Assembly (NCBI GenBank): GCA_030704615.1
Contig: CM060733.1
Span: 38,626,001-38,690,000 of the forward strand
Reading direction: 5' to 3'
DNA from: Takakia lepidozioides
Taxonomy: Eukaryota; Streptophyta; Takakiopsida; Takakiales; Takakiaceae
Length of the DNA stretch: 64,000 nt
Positions 1-12,898 of this stretch are shown here, in pieces; the stretch's first letter is position 1; each line of letters begins with the position of its first letter. The notes below the pieces were generated by a model. It saw nothing but the letters and a program-made list of their open reading frames with translations, did not search any database and was not told the origin of the DNA. A program made the position numbers and the translations under genes.

Positions 1-215
1 TTGATCTGAATTGTAGGTCATCGATTCGCTTGGAGGACGACAAAATCATTGGACCCACACCCCACCACCACCCAAGTGTGGGCGACTAAGATATATATAT
101 AATAAAAGTCTCCTCATTGAATCTCAGTCTCACATATGATCCCGCTCGTGTTGAAATGCAAGTAAATTTGCAGGGTGGGATAACAGGATGATTCTCTGAG
201 ATTGCGTGTACCAAC

Positions 216-635
216 TCACTAATGACACTGATTGGAGTGTACCAAGTCACTAATCACTCTAATCAGACTGGACCATGTCACTAAGCCGTCGTGGCCCAAG
301 GACAGACGCCATATCTCAGTTAAACTGGGGCCAGACAGAGCGAGCTTTACAGGGCATCACAATCTGCAACCAAATCTTATTTGGATTCCATCCAGTACTC
401 CTGCCTGGAGGAGTCGCAGCCTAATTAGTAACTTCATTAGTCACTCCCTCACACAACCTGGACCTAGTTGGATGTGGAATCTCACTAAACAGATGAGGGC
501 ATGTCACTAATGAGCGGTGCGGAAGAAAGATCCGGCCCATACCGCGCTGGAGTCACTAACCCAGTCACTAATAGTCCGTACGGGGCATAAATGATGGCCT
601 AATCACCAACTCACTACTCACTAAAAGCCTCGCAG
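216..635. repeat. Dispersed TCACTAA short-motif cluster
   Basis: The heptamer TCACTAA occurs eight times on the plus strand within about 420 bases, mostly preceded by G or C and separated by irregular spacers. There is no fixed period, so this is not a simple tandem repeat. It may be a degraded satellite or a cluster of binding sites. No open frame of note overlaps it. Confidence 0.5.
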
Positions 636-640
636 CCGAC

Positions 641-2516
641 CACCGACTGCGCAGGCATTAAACAGGCATGGCCCCGCAACTAACCCTCGCCCGTCGTACT
701 GCTCGCTAAGTCACGCTCTTAATCAACCTCGTTTAGTCACCCACCAACCTACTAACTACTGTGGTTACTCAGGTGCTCCAGACCAGACGGATGAATGTTG
801 CTCTGCAATGGATGATAAATCCTTCGTCCAACGCCAACGGATCCGGGGTTCCAACCATGTCCCGTTCCGTTGCCGGCCATGGGAATCCGGGCCCGGCATC
901 TGGGACCCGGGATACGATGGGGCGCCGGGGTGAGTCAAGGGGCCCAGGCTCGCCCGCACTTTTTGTTGGGGAACGTGCAGGGAACAGACCGGGTGCCGGC
1001 CTGGCAGACCACCCGGCCCGCGTTACGAAACGGAAAGCGTTCGCTTTGTCTGCTACAGTGACCAGTCAAGGCCCGGTCTTTCCGACCGCCGTATAAGCCC
1101 ACAGACCGACGGATACAGAGACTACCCTCCGGGTAGTTTCTGTTACCGGCAGGCTGGTGGGGCTGCCGGGTGGCAGGCGTTGACCGCAAATCCGGGGCAT
1201 GCAGGCGCACGCGTGGCCTGCCACCCGCCACCCTTTTATTTCAGGCCGTTAGATGGGGAAGTTCATCCGGCGATGCAGGATGCCTGCCGTCACTCCGGGC
1301 AGTAGTGAAAAATAGTAAATAATGGCGTGAGAGAATGGTCAGGGGAGCAAGTAATAAAGGCCCGGCCGGCCTGGGATCGCGCTCCCGGGTCGGCGTTGAC
1401 CGGGCTTTGACCCGGGTTGCGGGCGTGTTCCCGAAGGGACGCCCTAGATCGCATGTCAGGCCCACCCTTTATTGTGCGCTGTGCTGTTGCAGGCTTGTGC
1501 CTTGAATTGTCTTGTTTCTCTTCGCCGTGGAAGCTTCTTCCCCTCATCTTCTTCTTTGTGGCAAACCTGCAGGGCAGAGAGCAGAGAGAGACCTTAGGGC
1601 TTGATTGGCAAGACTGTAGAGTCTGCAGAGCCAGCTCAGAATGAAGTCTAGTAGCCCTTTGAACGCCATTCAAAAGCCGCATGTGGCTGATTGTGCAGGC
1701 GCTAAGGGTTTGTGGGCAGCCAGTGAATTTAGTGAAGGGAACTCCACTAATATGTCATGTTGGTTAAGTCTTTACTTTTAGCATTTCCTTGTTCTTTTGT
1801 TTGATCATGTAAGCTTGGAACATGCTTGTGTAAGAGGAAGTAACAGGTTACACTAATTTCATTGGGGGAGAATGTGGGAGGCTGACTCAACTCATTTTCT
1901 CAAATGTTCTTCCTACAAATGAGCTTTTGAGTTATGCAAGTGCAGCAGCAAGGTGTTTGATTCTCATGAATAGTGGTCCACACAAGGACAGCCACATTTT
2001 CACGTCACACTCTATTTCTCCTGGCCGGTGGCCCCAAGGCTGCGGGCAAACATCGTCTTTATGAGTACATTCTATTTCTCCTGGCTTTCCTTTCAATGAC
2101 ATGAGGATGGAGATCCATAGCCGAATTTCTGTGGCCTTGCAGTGTAACTAGAAAAGCATGATAATTACAAGCAACGAGCTTGTCTAAAGTTTACAGGAAC
2201 ACCCAGCAGGCATCTACATGATGCCAAACCTTACATACCTCAACTGCAACCCTCACCCCCAGCTGCTTCATTGCTGTGGCACATGGTTGGCAGCCAGCTA
2301 ACCTCAGGCTACCCTTATATATTGAACACAAAACTGCCACTCCCAGACAGGAGAGTCTCTAACACAAGGCTGATGCAGCTATGGCGGGGCAGTGCCTTAA
2401 ACATTCCCAAAGACAGTTGCCAATCCAACTGCCTAGTCTTTTGAACACAAGCAGCGATTTTCCACCTACCACCAGGATACAGAAGACCCTACAAATTTCC
2501 CCCTCTATCATCACCC
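641..2516. other. Non-coding stretch, GC-rich core at about 850-1480
   Basis: I see no gene here. Bases of about 850-1480 are markedly GC- and CpG-rich, with several short palindromes such as GGGCCCGG, unlike the AT-leaning flanks. Short frames on both strands resemble nothing I recognise. From about 2200 to 2516 it probably holds the 3' untranslated region of the minus-strand GTPase gene. Confidence 0.4.
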
Positions 2517-5500
2517 TTACACATGCATGGCTTGAGATTGGGCAGGTACAGCAAGGTGTGCTAGAGCACTCCGCAAACTTGGGATACCGCCCCCTGTCCG
2601 TGAGCTCACCATCATCTGTCCATAATGCCACATCCACAAAGACAAGCTGCATTAGAAAGAATCACCAAAAATTTCCATCATGCATAGAATAATATGGATG
2701 ATGTACTTGAAGATCATCAGCTCTGTCATGAAATGGACGCTGCAGCCTTGCAGACAATCCACCCAGAGAATATTGCCTTTCCAGATGGTGACAGTCCCTG
2801 CATGGAACTATTTCCCATAATCGAGGGAATCCCACGTGTGAGATTGACCTTCCCTCTTGCTGGAATCAATACAGAAAGGCATTTAGTTGATCAATGAAGG
2901 TGGTAAGAAAAAACCCATAGAAGAGAAGGACAGATCATCAATACAGCCAGCTTTTCCCTCCTTCAAAGGAGAGAGAAAGAGAGAGTGAGGAACTCCTAAC
3001 AGTTCCCCATGAACACCTGAGAATACTCTAGATTCACCACCACGTTAGAAAAAAAAAATCAGCCAAAACAGCACAAGTTCACACGCAGCCACAACAATCT
3101 GACGGCAGAATGTATTTGATGTGTTGATGTGTTGATGTGAAGAATGATTTGATTCCAGAACACCTTAGTTGATCCCAGCATTGCTAATGTGGCCAAGTCT
3201 AACATTGTGATGTGGTGTGATGTGGATGATACACGGCTGAAGTTGCTAATGTTCTCCAAGGAAAGGAAAAACTAAAGCTAGTTGTGCACAAACACATGAA
3301 CGAGAGAGGAAGAACAACAGTGAGGTAACATACCACAGGTAAAACAAGCGACCTGTGATGCTTGAGCGCCTGACATATCCAATAAACACACATCATCCAT
3401 AATCGGCAGGCAGACAGAATAAAGAAGGTTGAAAGTACCACGAGAGCATTTAACACCCTATGTACAGTAATCAACTAAGTCCAGAACACCCACAACGGGT
3501 TGAGGGGCACTGTAATCTTTCTGGTACTGACTTTGGCAGACCAAGTTATTCCTTGGTTCCTTCTGGTGAGAATATCAAGGGCCCTGTGATAACAACAATT
3601 TTTGCATCCACCTGCTAGGGCATAAATTTGTATCACAAATGGCCAAGCGTAAAGCTGTTTCAAGGGCACAGAACTGCTGGACCCTTGTTACCTCACTTGC
3701 TTGGCAGCACACCCACTGCTCCATCCTGGAGAAATGGACTATGTACTAAGAAATAATATGACTATGGAACTCATGTAGCTCTCTTTCATCCATTTGCAAG
3801 CTACAGCTTTAGGCTTGCCAGTTACCAGCACGAATCTGTAATTGTGTGGTACGTGGATGTACTTTTTGCGTTTATGGCTGCAGTGTATGAAGAGACTGGG
3901 AGGGAGAGAGAGAGAAACACAGGAGTTGATGTGGTGATGATATGATCTCACCTCTCCTATCTGGGTGGCCCGGCGAGCGAGGTCAAGAGGAGGAAGGACA
4001 TCAGTTTTTGTCAACACAATCTGGTACCTCGTTTGTGCACTGCAGACACCCCACTGCATGAATTCTACATCGAGGCCGGTATCATTACTTGAAGACAATG
4101 TATGCACAAGCGTGATGGCCTCTGTCACACAACTACTGTTGCATCTGACCATAGACCCGGGTGTCACTAAAAGAGCTACCTATAATAAAGCCCTCACTGC
4201 CATCAGCCCCTTACAACCCAAGACTGAAAGTAACATATGCATAAAGTAACTAGGACAAAAATAAGCATGGAGCACAGAGGACAAATACTTTTCCATGAGA
4301 CGAAGGAGCTCCTCGTCGCGGGGTTTGAGACCCCATTTAGCATCCAACAGCAAGCACACCCGTTTCAGACCTTTTCTTGTTGTCACATACTCCTTTACCT
4401 GATTAAACAAACTTTAATAAAATCAACAAACGGAAACTTAAGTTTAAACTTAATCAAGAAAAAATACCATAGATCTGTGTAACAGACACTGATATATCAT
4501 GAGAATTATTGGTGTCGTCATGCTCTTTGCCACTTTGAATGTGAGACCTCATAAGCCCCTATAGAACACCCTTGTAGTAAATAGCCACATTACATTAATT
4601 ACCCTTCTTGGCTGGAGGTCCCTCGCTCTTGGTTCCAAGTCTCGTGGTGGGGTTTATGGCCACAAATACAACAGATCTAATCCCCCTCTCCCTCACGTGC
4701 TCTCTCTCTCACAAACCCACAACCAAAGGTCCATCCCAAAACTTCATTCAAATTACATAACTCGTGCATTTTAAAGCGAAGGACAAAATGGTATTTTGCA
4801 AAATGGCAGGATGGCAGTACACTCACAGGGGAAGAGACCTCAGCCGGCATCTTCTCTCTCTTTACAGTACATTTCAGTCTCAATCTAAACCCGCTGAACA
4901 ATCTTGTGACAGTCAACTTCTACTCAATATGTTTTGCCTTCAGAAAAGGATATCATCCACCGTTTAGCTCTTGGATGTGCAGAATACTCCATTCTCCATT
5001 TGACTCACTGTGTCCAGTTTTAATGACACAAGGATATTCGTTTCTGGGTTAGAAAACTTACAAGCTCTTCCCATGCCTCTTTACTCTCCTCCTTGGCATA
5101 AGCAAAACCATAGCCAGGTAGGTCCACCAAACATAACCGGGCTCCCAAGGTAAAAAAATTGATGGTCTATCACAAGCAAAAAGCCAATGAACATCTGTTA
5201 CCACTGCTTTCCGATTGATCCTTCCCCCATCATGATGACAGTAAAACATTATGATCTAGTTATTGACAATTACCCTTGAGAGCGAGTTCTAAGAAGAGCC
5301 TTACTCAAATCCTCATGGGGAAATTTTCCCACCAGGCTATCAGGCCCAAAACTGCCCTTGTGGACAAGCAGTGAACTCTTTGATCAGGGTAGACTGAAGG
5401 GATGGCACCACGTAAAGCACACGTAAAATAGGGCACTGCTACTGCTTGCACTGCCGGTCACACTGCAGGCACCTCAGGAGCTTAAGAGTGTCTCCTTAAG

Positions 5501-8500
5501 ACAGACGAATTCCAACAACACAATGAAGGAACCTTTGGAGGTGCAGGCTCCCAGCAAGGCTGGTTGGTAGAACCCCGTTCGAGAAAGGGTGCGTACTGCA
5601 TCCCTTTGCCACTTCAGCCTGCAAATTGTCCAGGAGAGAGGGTTGCTTGTTTGATAGACCACCACTGCTTAGTTATAGAGGCAAGGATGTCGCCCATTGT
5701 TACAAACATGAAGCACTCAAAAACTTTCCGGTTTTACTCATGGGGTCCTCTCATCCCCAGTTCCTCTTACAGCTCCTGGCACCTGCAGGGAAAGTCTTGC
5801 TGCACGGATTATCACCAGTGTTCTGATGGTTTTCTTGCAGACAGCACAGTACTTCTGTACTCTCCGATCTTCAGTGTGCAATGCGTACAATATGTGGAGC
5901 TGGAACAGCTATGTGTAGCCACACCACCATAATCACCAAGCATTCTTTTCTTCACCTAATTCTGCCTTCACTTGGGAAAATATGCAAAGCACGAATCCAT
6001 TTCAAATTGATTGACTGGCAAAGTTCCCAAGCATTTCACCAGTGATGCTGTGATACCAGGAGGAGTGAAAATACCTGAGTGAGGCCTGGTTTCTCAGATG
6101 TGCGAACAACTCCCCATTGCCTGGTGAGTGCATTGATCAATGAGGATTTTCCAACATTTGACCTGCCTGGGAAAAGTCATTGCATTGAAAACCACAGTGT
6201 ATTATAACCTAGTTGGGCCGTCTGCAATGACAACTCCACATCCCCACAGAAAGAGGCATGAGATAGACGGAACTCCCAAAAAACACTCCGCTAAGTAAAC
6301 TTGTTGCACTTGAACACCTGGGCACAAAATCACACTGTACTAAGACACACAGGCTCTTAAAGCTTCAAGAATTTCCAGGTGAAGATGAATGTTACCTGCA
6401 AACGCAATCTCCGGAAGCTGCTGAGGGGGGAGAGAGGAGGCTTGCTTTGCTGCAGCTATGAACGTTAACTTACGCTTGAAGACCTGAATATGCACACAGA
6501 CACACTCGCAGAGTCTTCATTTAGGATTCAACATCTGCAAAACTATGTGGCAGCAAGAATGAAGAGTTCTCAACAACCAATCAGTAGCACGTCCGGAGGG
6601 AATTTTCCACTATCATAAATACAAAGTTGTGACATGAGTAATTTTTCCTTCATGGATCAAATGTCAGAAATAAAGTCTGCCAAAACTGAAGTGTTTTCAA
6701 AGCATCTATCCACTTAATATACAGTAGTGGTTGAAAAACTTTGGTGGCGCCTGGAAAAGCCATTAGATTAACTTGTTAACTAGCCTATTGATCTGCCAAA
6801 CCAATGAAACTATAACACTTGGTAATAGGATGCCAAACCATGTTGACCACAAAGGTATACCATAACTTGAAAACAAAGATTTGATTAATGCACCAAATTG
6901 CATGGACTTTAACAGACCACGATTCCATGGTCTTGCTGAAACCATTCCTCATTTTCCAGAAAGCAGTGGAGCTCCTCAAACATGGTACTCTGGGGATAGG
7001 CCTCTATTCCATTCCATCGAAGTGTGAAGACAAACCTACAGTCTCCTGAATTGGGAGCCGCCCTGCCGTGCTGCCATGGGGCACATCATCCAAGGGTGCC
7101 TTCAGTTTTGGGTGGTAACCCCCTTTCTGCCACTCCCACAATCGCCTCTGGCCCACCAACTGCCACCCAAAGAGCCTAGTCTTAGGAGAGGGCACTCTTC
7201 ATCAGCCACGCAGAGTGTGACTAGAGCATCTTGCTTCTTTTGCTCAAAACTCAGAAGCTACCTTATACATATGCCACCAGTGCATTTGAGCCCAGAACCA
7301 CCAACAATGTGACCATTCTGCCATGACCAGTGGGATATCTAACTCCTTAGTATAGGTAATCCAATTCTAAGGACCACCATGAAGCTTCAGAGTATTTGAT
7401 TTGCATATCTGGAGACCTCTGGAGATAGAGATCTACAGTTGACCTGAATTTCCACTTGCAAACACTATCATCGACAGAACCCTAGGAACCACCGCTACAT
7501 ACAAGGGCGTCAATGTGACGTAGAAGCTCTGGAGATGGCTCAATAGCTCGGAACTGAGCATTCTTTGACAGCCCTGGATCTTCCTCGTCCTTCTCCACAC
7601 TTTTCTCAGTTGACGCTTTCACTGAGAACCAGTGATGTCAGACAAATAACACAAATAGTCTGCCCATCAGTGCCTTCACTTGCTAACATGCATTAGAACC
7701 TCACTTTAATACCTAAACTCTTCCCAACGAAACCTGCAAACAATATGAAGAAACTACTGAAGATATTGTTCAGACCAAGGACCTCAGTAATGACAAAATA
7801 AATTGCACGGGAAGCAAGTCAAGACCTTAGCTCTGATGACACCTTACCAAAAGGACCACATTTCAGATCCTAAAAACACTCTCCTGTATAACAACTGAGT
7901 ACTGTGCAAATATACTCATGCACTTACTAGCTTTCTTGATACACAGTGCATCAAGAATGTAACAGAATACATCCAGGAGTATACCAGGAGGGAGGGACAC
8001 CGGCAAGTTATCTACAATTCGTTTGTTCGTCTGGTCCCGTGGATGCATCCCCACCATTCGACGCCTTCGCCTTTTGGGCTGCTGCTCTGCACACACCCAG
8101 CTACCCATATAAATGGCTGCCCTTAATCTGCAAAGTGATTGTCACAGTAAATCGAAAGTACCAAGGTTTCTGTATGAAAAAACACTTTATGACTGCAGAA
8201 TATCAATGTAATAAGATACATCGGAGGAAAGATGCACAATACCGTACATGAATCTTGTCTTGCAGATTATCACCATTGAATGTAGTCCGATCTTCCAGTT
8301 ATACAATGATCAAGTGTGAGAAATCAAGTGCACAACTAGATCCTAAGCAAACCATGAACCTTGGGGAGGATATTCATGACTTCCAGAAAGAAAAATTAAG
8401 CCGCTCGTGGACGGAGTACTTATCGTGGGTATGTAATACATTGGGACTTCTGCCTTTTGTTCACGGGTGGGCACATTTTCAAGGCCACATGCAGTCTGAC

Positions 8501-10003
8501 TTGATGCTGATTTCTTCTCATAAATAATTACAAGCTCCAGCACCCAAATTGGTATGGCCTTGTTGCCAACAGTAGGTGGAAGACCTCCACAATGCAATCT
8601 CCAACACAGGCATAATGCAGATTTCACCCATCACCACCTCCAGTGACCTAACTAGTGGGCTACCTGCTGGAAGCTAGCAATGGTGAAGCTTATGGCCTCT
8701 ACCCTGCAGTGACTGACACATGATCCCAATGTCTTGAGCAGTACAGCCACTGCAGGGGCAGTTCATATTGTGAAGCTATCACTCACATGGGCTCTGAACA
8801 TCCGGATAACTGGCTAGCACTGGCCAATTCGTGTGCACTAGAGGTTGATAATGATGTTAGCTCTTGATCTGATCTTCCCTCTCCAGCCGGTGTGTGTGAG
8901 GGTATCTATCGTTAGTGCATTCCCACTTGACTATACCCTCAACCCTAAACACTGGTGATCACAGCAGAGTTGTTCGCTTGGTAAATTTACTGCAGCTCCA
9001 AAGAGAGCTACCCTGCAAATCACCGCATCCTTATTGGATAAACTGCCATAATCATTAAGACCTGATGCCGTAAATGCTTTTGTTTTGATTGTTGAAGTTA
9101 CTTTCCCGGTCAGCCATATTCATCGCCGAATGAATTTGCAAATGATGACCATAAACCCTACACCTAAACCCTACACCTAAACCCGACCTAAGCCCTTACA
9201 CAGGGCTACCTAAACAACAACTTGCCTGCTGTGTCTTCTTCAGAGCCCCTCCTCCCTTCGCCACCCTGCCGAAATCTCCTCACTCCTGGTCTGGAACCAG
9301 TGACCCGCCCAGGTGTTCGAGCTACAGTTGCAGAAGTGCGCCGAATTCGCCCAGCAATATCTTTTTGGGGAGAAGTCAAATTTTTCTTCGAATGCCAATC
9401 ACTCTTAGGCTCCGTACCTCGACCACCATCGGTTGATGTGAGTCTCTTCCTTTTCACCTTGTCTCGATTGATTGGCCGAGCTTTAGAAGGAGAAGATACC
9501 CTGAGCACCTTGTCTGGATCACCGAATGGCCTGCTGCCCCTCTGCTGGTTTTTACCAACAATACCCACCTGCCGATTTCGAGCTACGGAACCTTTCCTCT
9601 GTTTGCTGCTTGCAAACCTCCCTCCCTCCTTCGTCTGGAGGGCGATCCTATTTGTGGCAGACGCAGCAAGCATACGGACTTGTAAAAATGAGTTGGGTTT
9701 ATAGAGCCACTGGCTAGACTCTCCAATACCCACGGACTGCAACGTGGAAAATGGCGCTTTCCCCAAAAGACCTCCCAAAGGACAGGTTGCACGACCGGGT
9801 TGATTCATACTTATCCCAAGTGGACCATCGTGAATGCGTGCGCAGAGCTGGCTCCACACAGACAAGGCCTTACTGGATAGCTTGATTCTCTGAGATTCAT
9901 AGCAAAACTCATGAACCACATCGCCTGTCAAATTGGAAGAGAGAAAAGAGGGGACATGGTCCAGCAAAGTTCGAAACCTGTTGAGCAGAGACAGCTTAGC
10001 CAT
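2517..10003 (-). CDS. EngB/YihA-family GTP-binding protein, organelle-targeted, at least nine coding exons
   Basis: EngB-type GTPases bind GTP and assist large ribosomal subunit assembly in bacteria; plant homologues act in plastids or mitochondria. Coding exons on the minus strand, in order: 10003-9226, 8086-7985, 7621-7503, 6483-6396, 6166-6075, 5166-5062, 4398-4289, 4039-3952, and a last exon ending at the TAA at 2517-2519. The first eight join in phase to 494 codons. Motifs: G1 GRSNVGKSS (residues 363-371), the G2 region KPGLTQ, G3 DLPGYG (from 408), G4 TKTD (475-478) and G5 VSSRTGGG in the last exon. The start at 10003 has a near-ideal Kozak context (GCCACCATGGC) and opens a hydrophobic/basic, transit-peptide-like N terminus. 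The extension of about 360 residues exceeds bacterial EngB. Intron 1 uses AG|GCAAGT (GC-AG). About a dozen residues before the last exon are unresolved: the acceptor at 2646/2647 is out of phase, while a cag just before the MMVSS codons is phase 0 and would need one more small exon. Confidence 0.88.
9155..9190 (+). repeat. Degenerate telomere-like AAACCCT repeat inside intron 1
   Basis: AAACCCT alternates with ACACCT three times in a row. AAACCCT is the plant-type telomere unit read from the C-rich strand. It lies in intron 1 of the EngB-like gene, just downstream of the GC donor on the minus strand. It is very short and imperfect, so chance or a telo-box-like element are both possible. Confidence 0.45.
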
Positions 10004-12729
10004 GGTGGCTAGGTGGGCATGCCTGCTTCCTAAAGCACTGCTGCCTCCTGTCCATGCATTCCCTTGGCATCCGCTAAAAGTAGTCGCACACAACCCCTCC
10101 TCACAAGAGAGCACACCAACACGTGAACACTCACAATAGATGCGCGAGATGTCCCATTGGGACCGTCCCACAAAATTCTTTTTTTTCTGTTGTATTTCCC
10201 AAAGATGTTGAGGTTGGTAGATGGTGCTCATTGCCTGTGGGATTATCTCTATGGAGATAGTTCAGCCTATTTTGCAACCACCGTCGTGCAGGAAATCCTA
10301 TAATTACCTGTATGGAGGTAGTTGTAAATTCTAAAATTCGCCATGCAAGCAGCTCGTTCCTATGTTAACTTAGTGGGCCAAGGCCACACAAAATTCAGAG
10401 GCGTAAGTTTTCAGTGTGAATCCCACTCGACATGGGATGGGAACTGAATGCGCGCGTGCAAGCTTACCACACCGGATGCACAGACATGCATGCCGCATAT
10501 GACTCTCGTGTCTACACAAACAATATCTCGCTACATCTTGATCCGCAGCATACTGCTCGGCTGCAACGCTGGCTACCTACTGAGCTCATTCCGTGCACAA
10601 ATGCATTGTAAGCATATCAATACACTAGCTCCCGACTGAACAAATACCTTCTGAAACAAATCCCCTGGTCTATAACAGCTACAATGAAAAATAGCATGGT
10701 TGTCTCTGACCATGTATAAGACTGGTCAGTAAGAAACAAGTTACATGCTGGAGCTTCGGCAGGAGGTGTGGAACCATGGGAAAGACCAAGGAAAAAGAAG
10801 CTGCCGCGAGGCTCTTACTTGGACGTAGAGAAATATAGAAATTGTTGAAACAAAGCTTGGGAGTTCAACGAATCTCATCTGCCAACCTAGATATATACGA
10901 AGAGTATTGTGTGGACAATGTGTCCTCGAAAGAACACCTCCAAGCCGAGCTCTAAACGTATTAGAAAAGCGGAAGCAGAGAAGGCAAAAACAAATCTCTA
11001 TGCTGCGAGCGATCAAAGTGAGTGTGATTACGTACGTGTAGAGAGGTGCATGGAGATTTCCCCTAGTACAATCATCACATGATTTGTGAATGTTGGTCTT
11101 GGTGGTGATCGTATAATATCTTATGGGATCTCATTTGATATTCAAAAGGTGACCTTGAATTGTCTCGCCCAACAATTTCAACTTTCAGATTCTTAACATC
11201 TATATCTCTACCGATTTCAACTGTGACTGTTGGCAAATAGTTTTGTTTTAGTTTAGTTTTATTTGATGGTTCATTACATTATACATTGAGCACGAGAGTC
11301 TACAATGACTTCATGATTTCCGAGTGACCCGATGTTTTTGTTTATTTATGATTGTAGAATAGATTATGAATTCTCATTTTTAATGCTCTAAAGATAATAA
11401 GGAAAATTGTCATTTTCTGTCTTGAAATCTCTCCAGGTGAGAGGTAGGCATCTTGCAGTGGGTGCCTTATGGCATATCAGGGGTTTTAATTTTTTTCCCC
11501 TCAATAATTATGAATAAATTAATCGGGGCCTTCCCCTGTTCTCTAAAAAAAATAAAAAAATAAAAAATAAATTGTTGTCCCCAAAAATTGCAATATTTCA
11601 ATGGGGAGATGTCATTTTCTCTACTGTTTCAACGGTGGCCCCTTATGACTTTGTACGTTTTACTTTGTTTCTTCTTCATTTCAAATGCAAGGGGGACCCG
11701 TCTTGCTATTGTCATTTAATTTGCAAAGAACAATGCTAGTTATTCAAACAGTCCCCAATTTTAAGTTTTAATTGATTATTAGTACTGCATATAATATTAT
11801 TTCTATATTTATTAATTATTTAATATTATTTATCAAATGTACATATTTCATTTTATATCCATATTTACTTAAAACTCAATTATAGAACTAAATAGATGTA
11901 CATACATTTATTATTTATCATAAAGTTTATTTGACGTATATTCATAATAAATTAATATATCTATTATAGTTTTAATTATCCCATATATAGACAAGAGACA
12001 TTAAGAGTTTTGACATTTCATTAGCTATTACTAATATCATATTTATATGTAGTATCATAATATAGTAGTAAATCAAAATGTGCTCATCACATAACCAAAA
12101 TAATATATAGAAATGTTGTAACATTTACACTGAATATGTGAAGAGACCAAAGGAAGAAAGGAATAAACATTAGAGCAGATTCGACAAAAATGAACGACCT
12201 TTCACCAACCTTTCCACTTCGTGTATGCCTCACGACTTTCTTTGAATGACCTTTCGTACTTGGTAGTGTCAGCCAATTTTTGTACATGTGTGCCTCTTTC
12301 CTAAGTATGCACTTTGAAAGTGTCACCAAAGAACGCCAAGCCCCTACCGCTTCGGAGGACACCAAGAATTAGGTACAAGAACTTAATGCACTCGTGCCAT
12401 CTGACTGTAGTTTTGGCGGCAGCCTGGGCTCCTCCGGAGCCCCTGTCAAATCCTCCCACGTCCCCTTCTTACCTCGGTTTCACTATTAAATTAAACACTT
12501 AAGAATCCAACTGGGGTGGGTAGCGTGTCGGTACGGTTATTGCGGTGCAGGGGCAAGATTTTGGGGTTGATTCTTGATGGAAGGCTATCGTAGTGTAACC
12601 TAGATCCCAATACCCCAACCAGTGTAACCCCCTATACAACCCTAGTGTCTCTTGTGTGTAACTCTTCTTAGTCCATTTTATATAGCTAAGTTTGTACTTA
12701 GTCAAATTTCGAGACAAAGTGTTAGTGAC
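10004..12729. other. Upstream/intergenic region, no recognisable gene
   Basis: The first few hundred bases should hold the 5' untranslated region and promoter of the minus-strand GTPase gene; I could not fix a TATA box or start site. From about 11,200 to 12,100 the DNA is strongly AT-rich with short A-runs. Small frames around 10,745-11,020 show no known domain. Confidence 0.4.
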
Positions 12730-12898
12730 ACCGAGTGGAGTTTACACTCCATTCTGTGTAACCCCGAGTGGAGTTACACACCCCGTGTAATCCCAAGTGG
12801 AGTTACACTCCCCGTCATATAACCCAGTATAACTCCAAGTGGAGTTACACTCCCCACCATACAATCCAGCATAACCCCACCTCGAGTTTACACTCCTT
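12730..12898. repeat. Tandem array of palindromic GGAGTTACACTCC units
   Basis: Five diverged copies of a 30-45 base unit built around GGAGT-TAC-ACTCC, itself a 5-bp inverted repeat with a 3-base loop. They are separated by variants of CCCCGTGTAACCC. Some copies have an extra T (GGAGTTTACACTCC). The array gives a series of small hairpins. I see no coding frame associated with it. Confidence 0.7.

Noticed and set aside
3475-3669. Minus-strand ORF as the missing EngB exon
   Set aside because: None of its three frames gives the expected residues linking QIGE to MMVSS, and the splice signals do not fit.
9206-10231. A single-exon gene of 341 codons on the minus strand starting at 10,231
   Set aside because: It is exon 1 of the EngB-like gene read past its splice donor at 9,226. 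The ATG at 10,003 has a much better context, and the part upstream of it shows no conservation-like features.
10745-11016. Possible divergent plus-strand gene (ATG at 10,776, MGKTKEKEAAARLLLGRREI)
   Set aside because: The frame meets TAG after 20 codons, and no splice or domain evidence rescues it. The minus-strand frame there is equally featureless.
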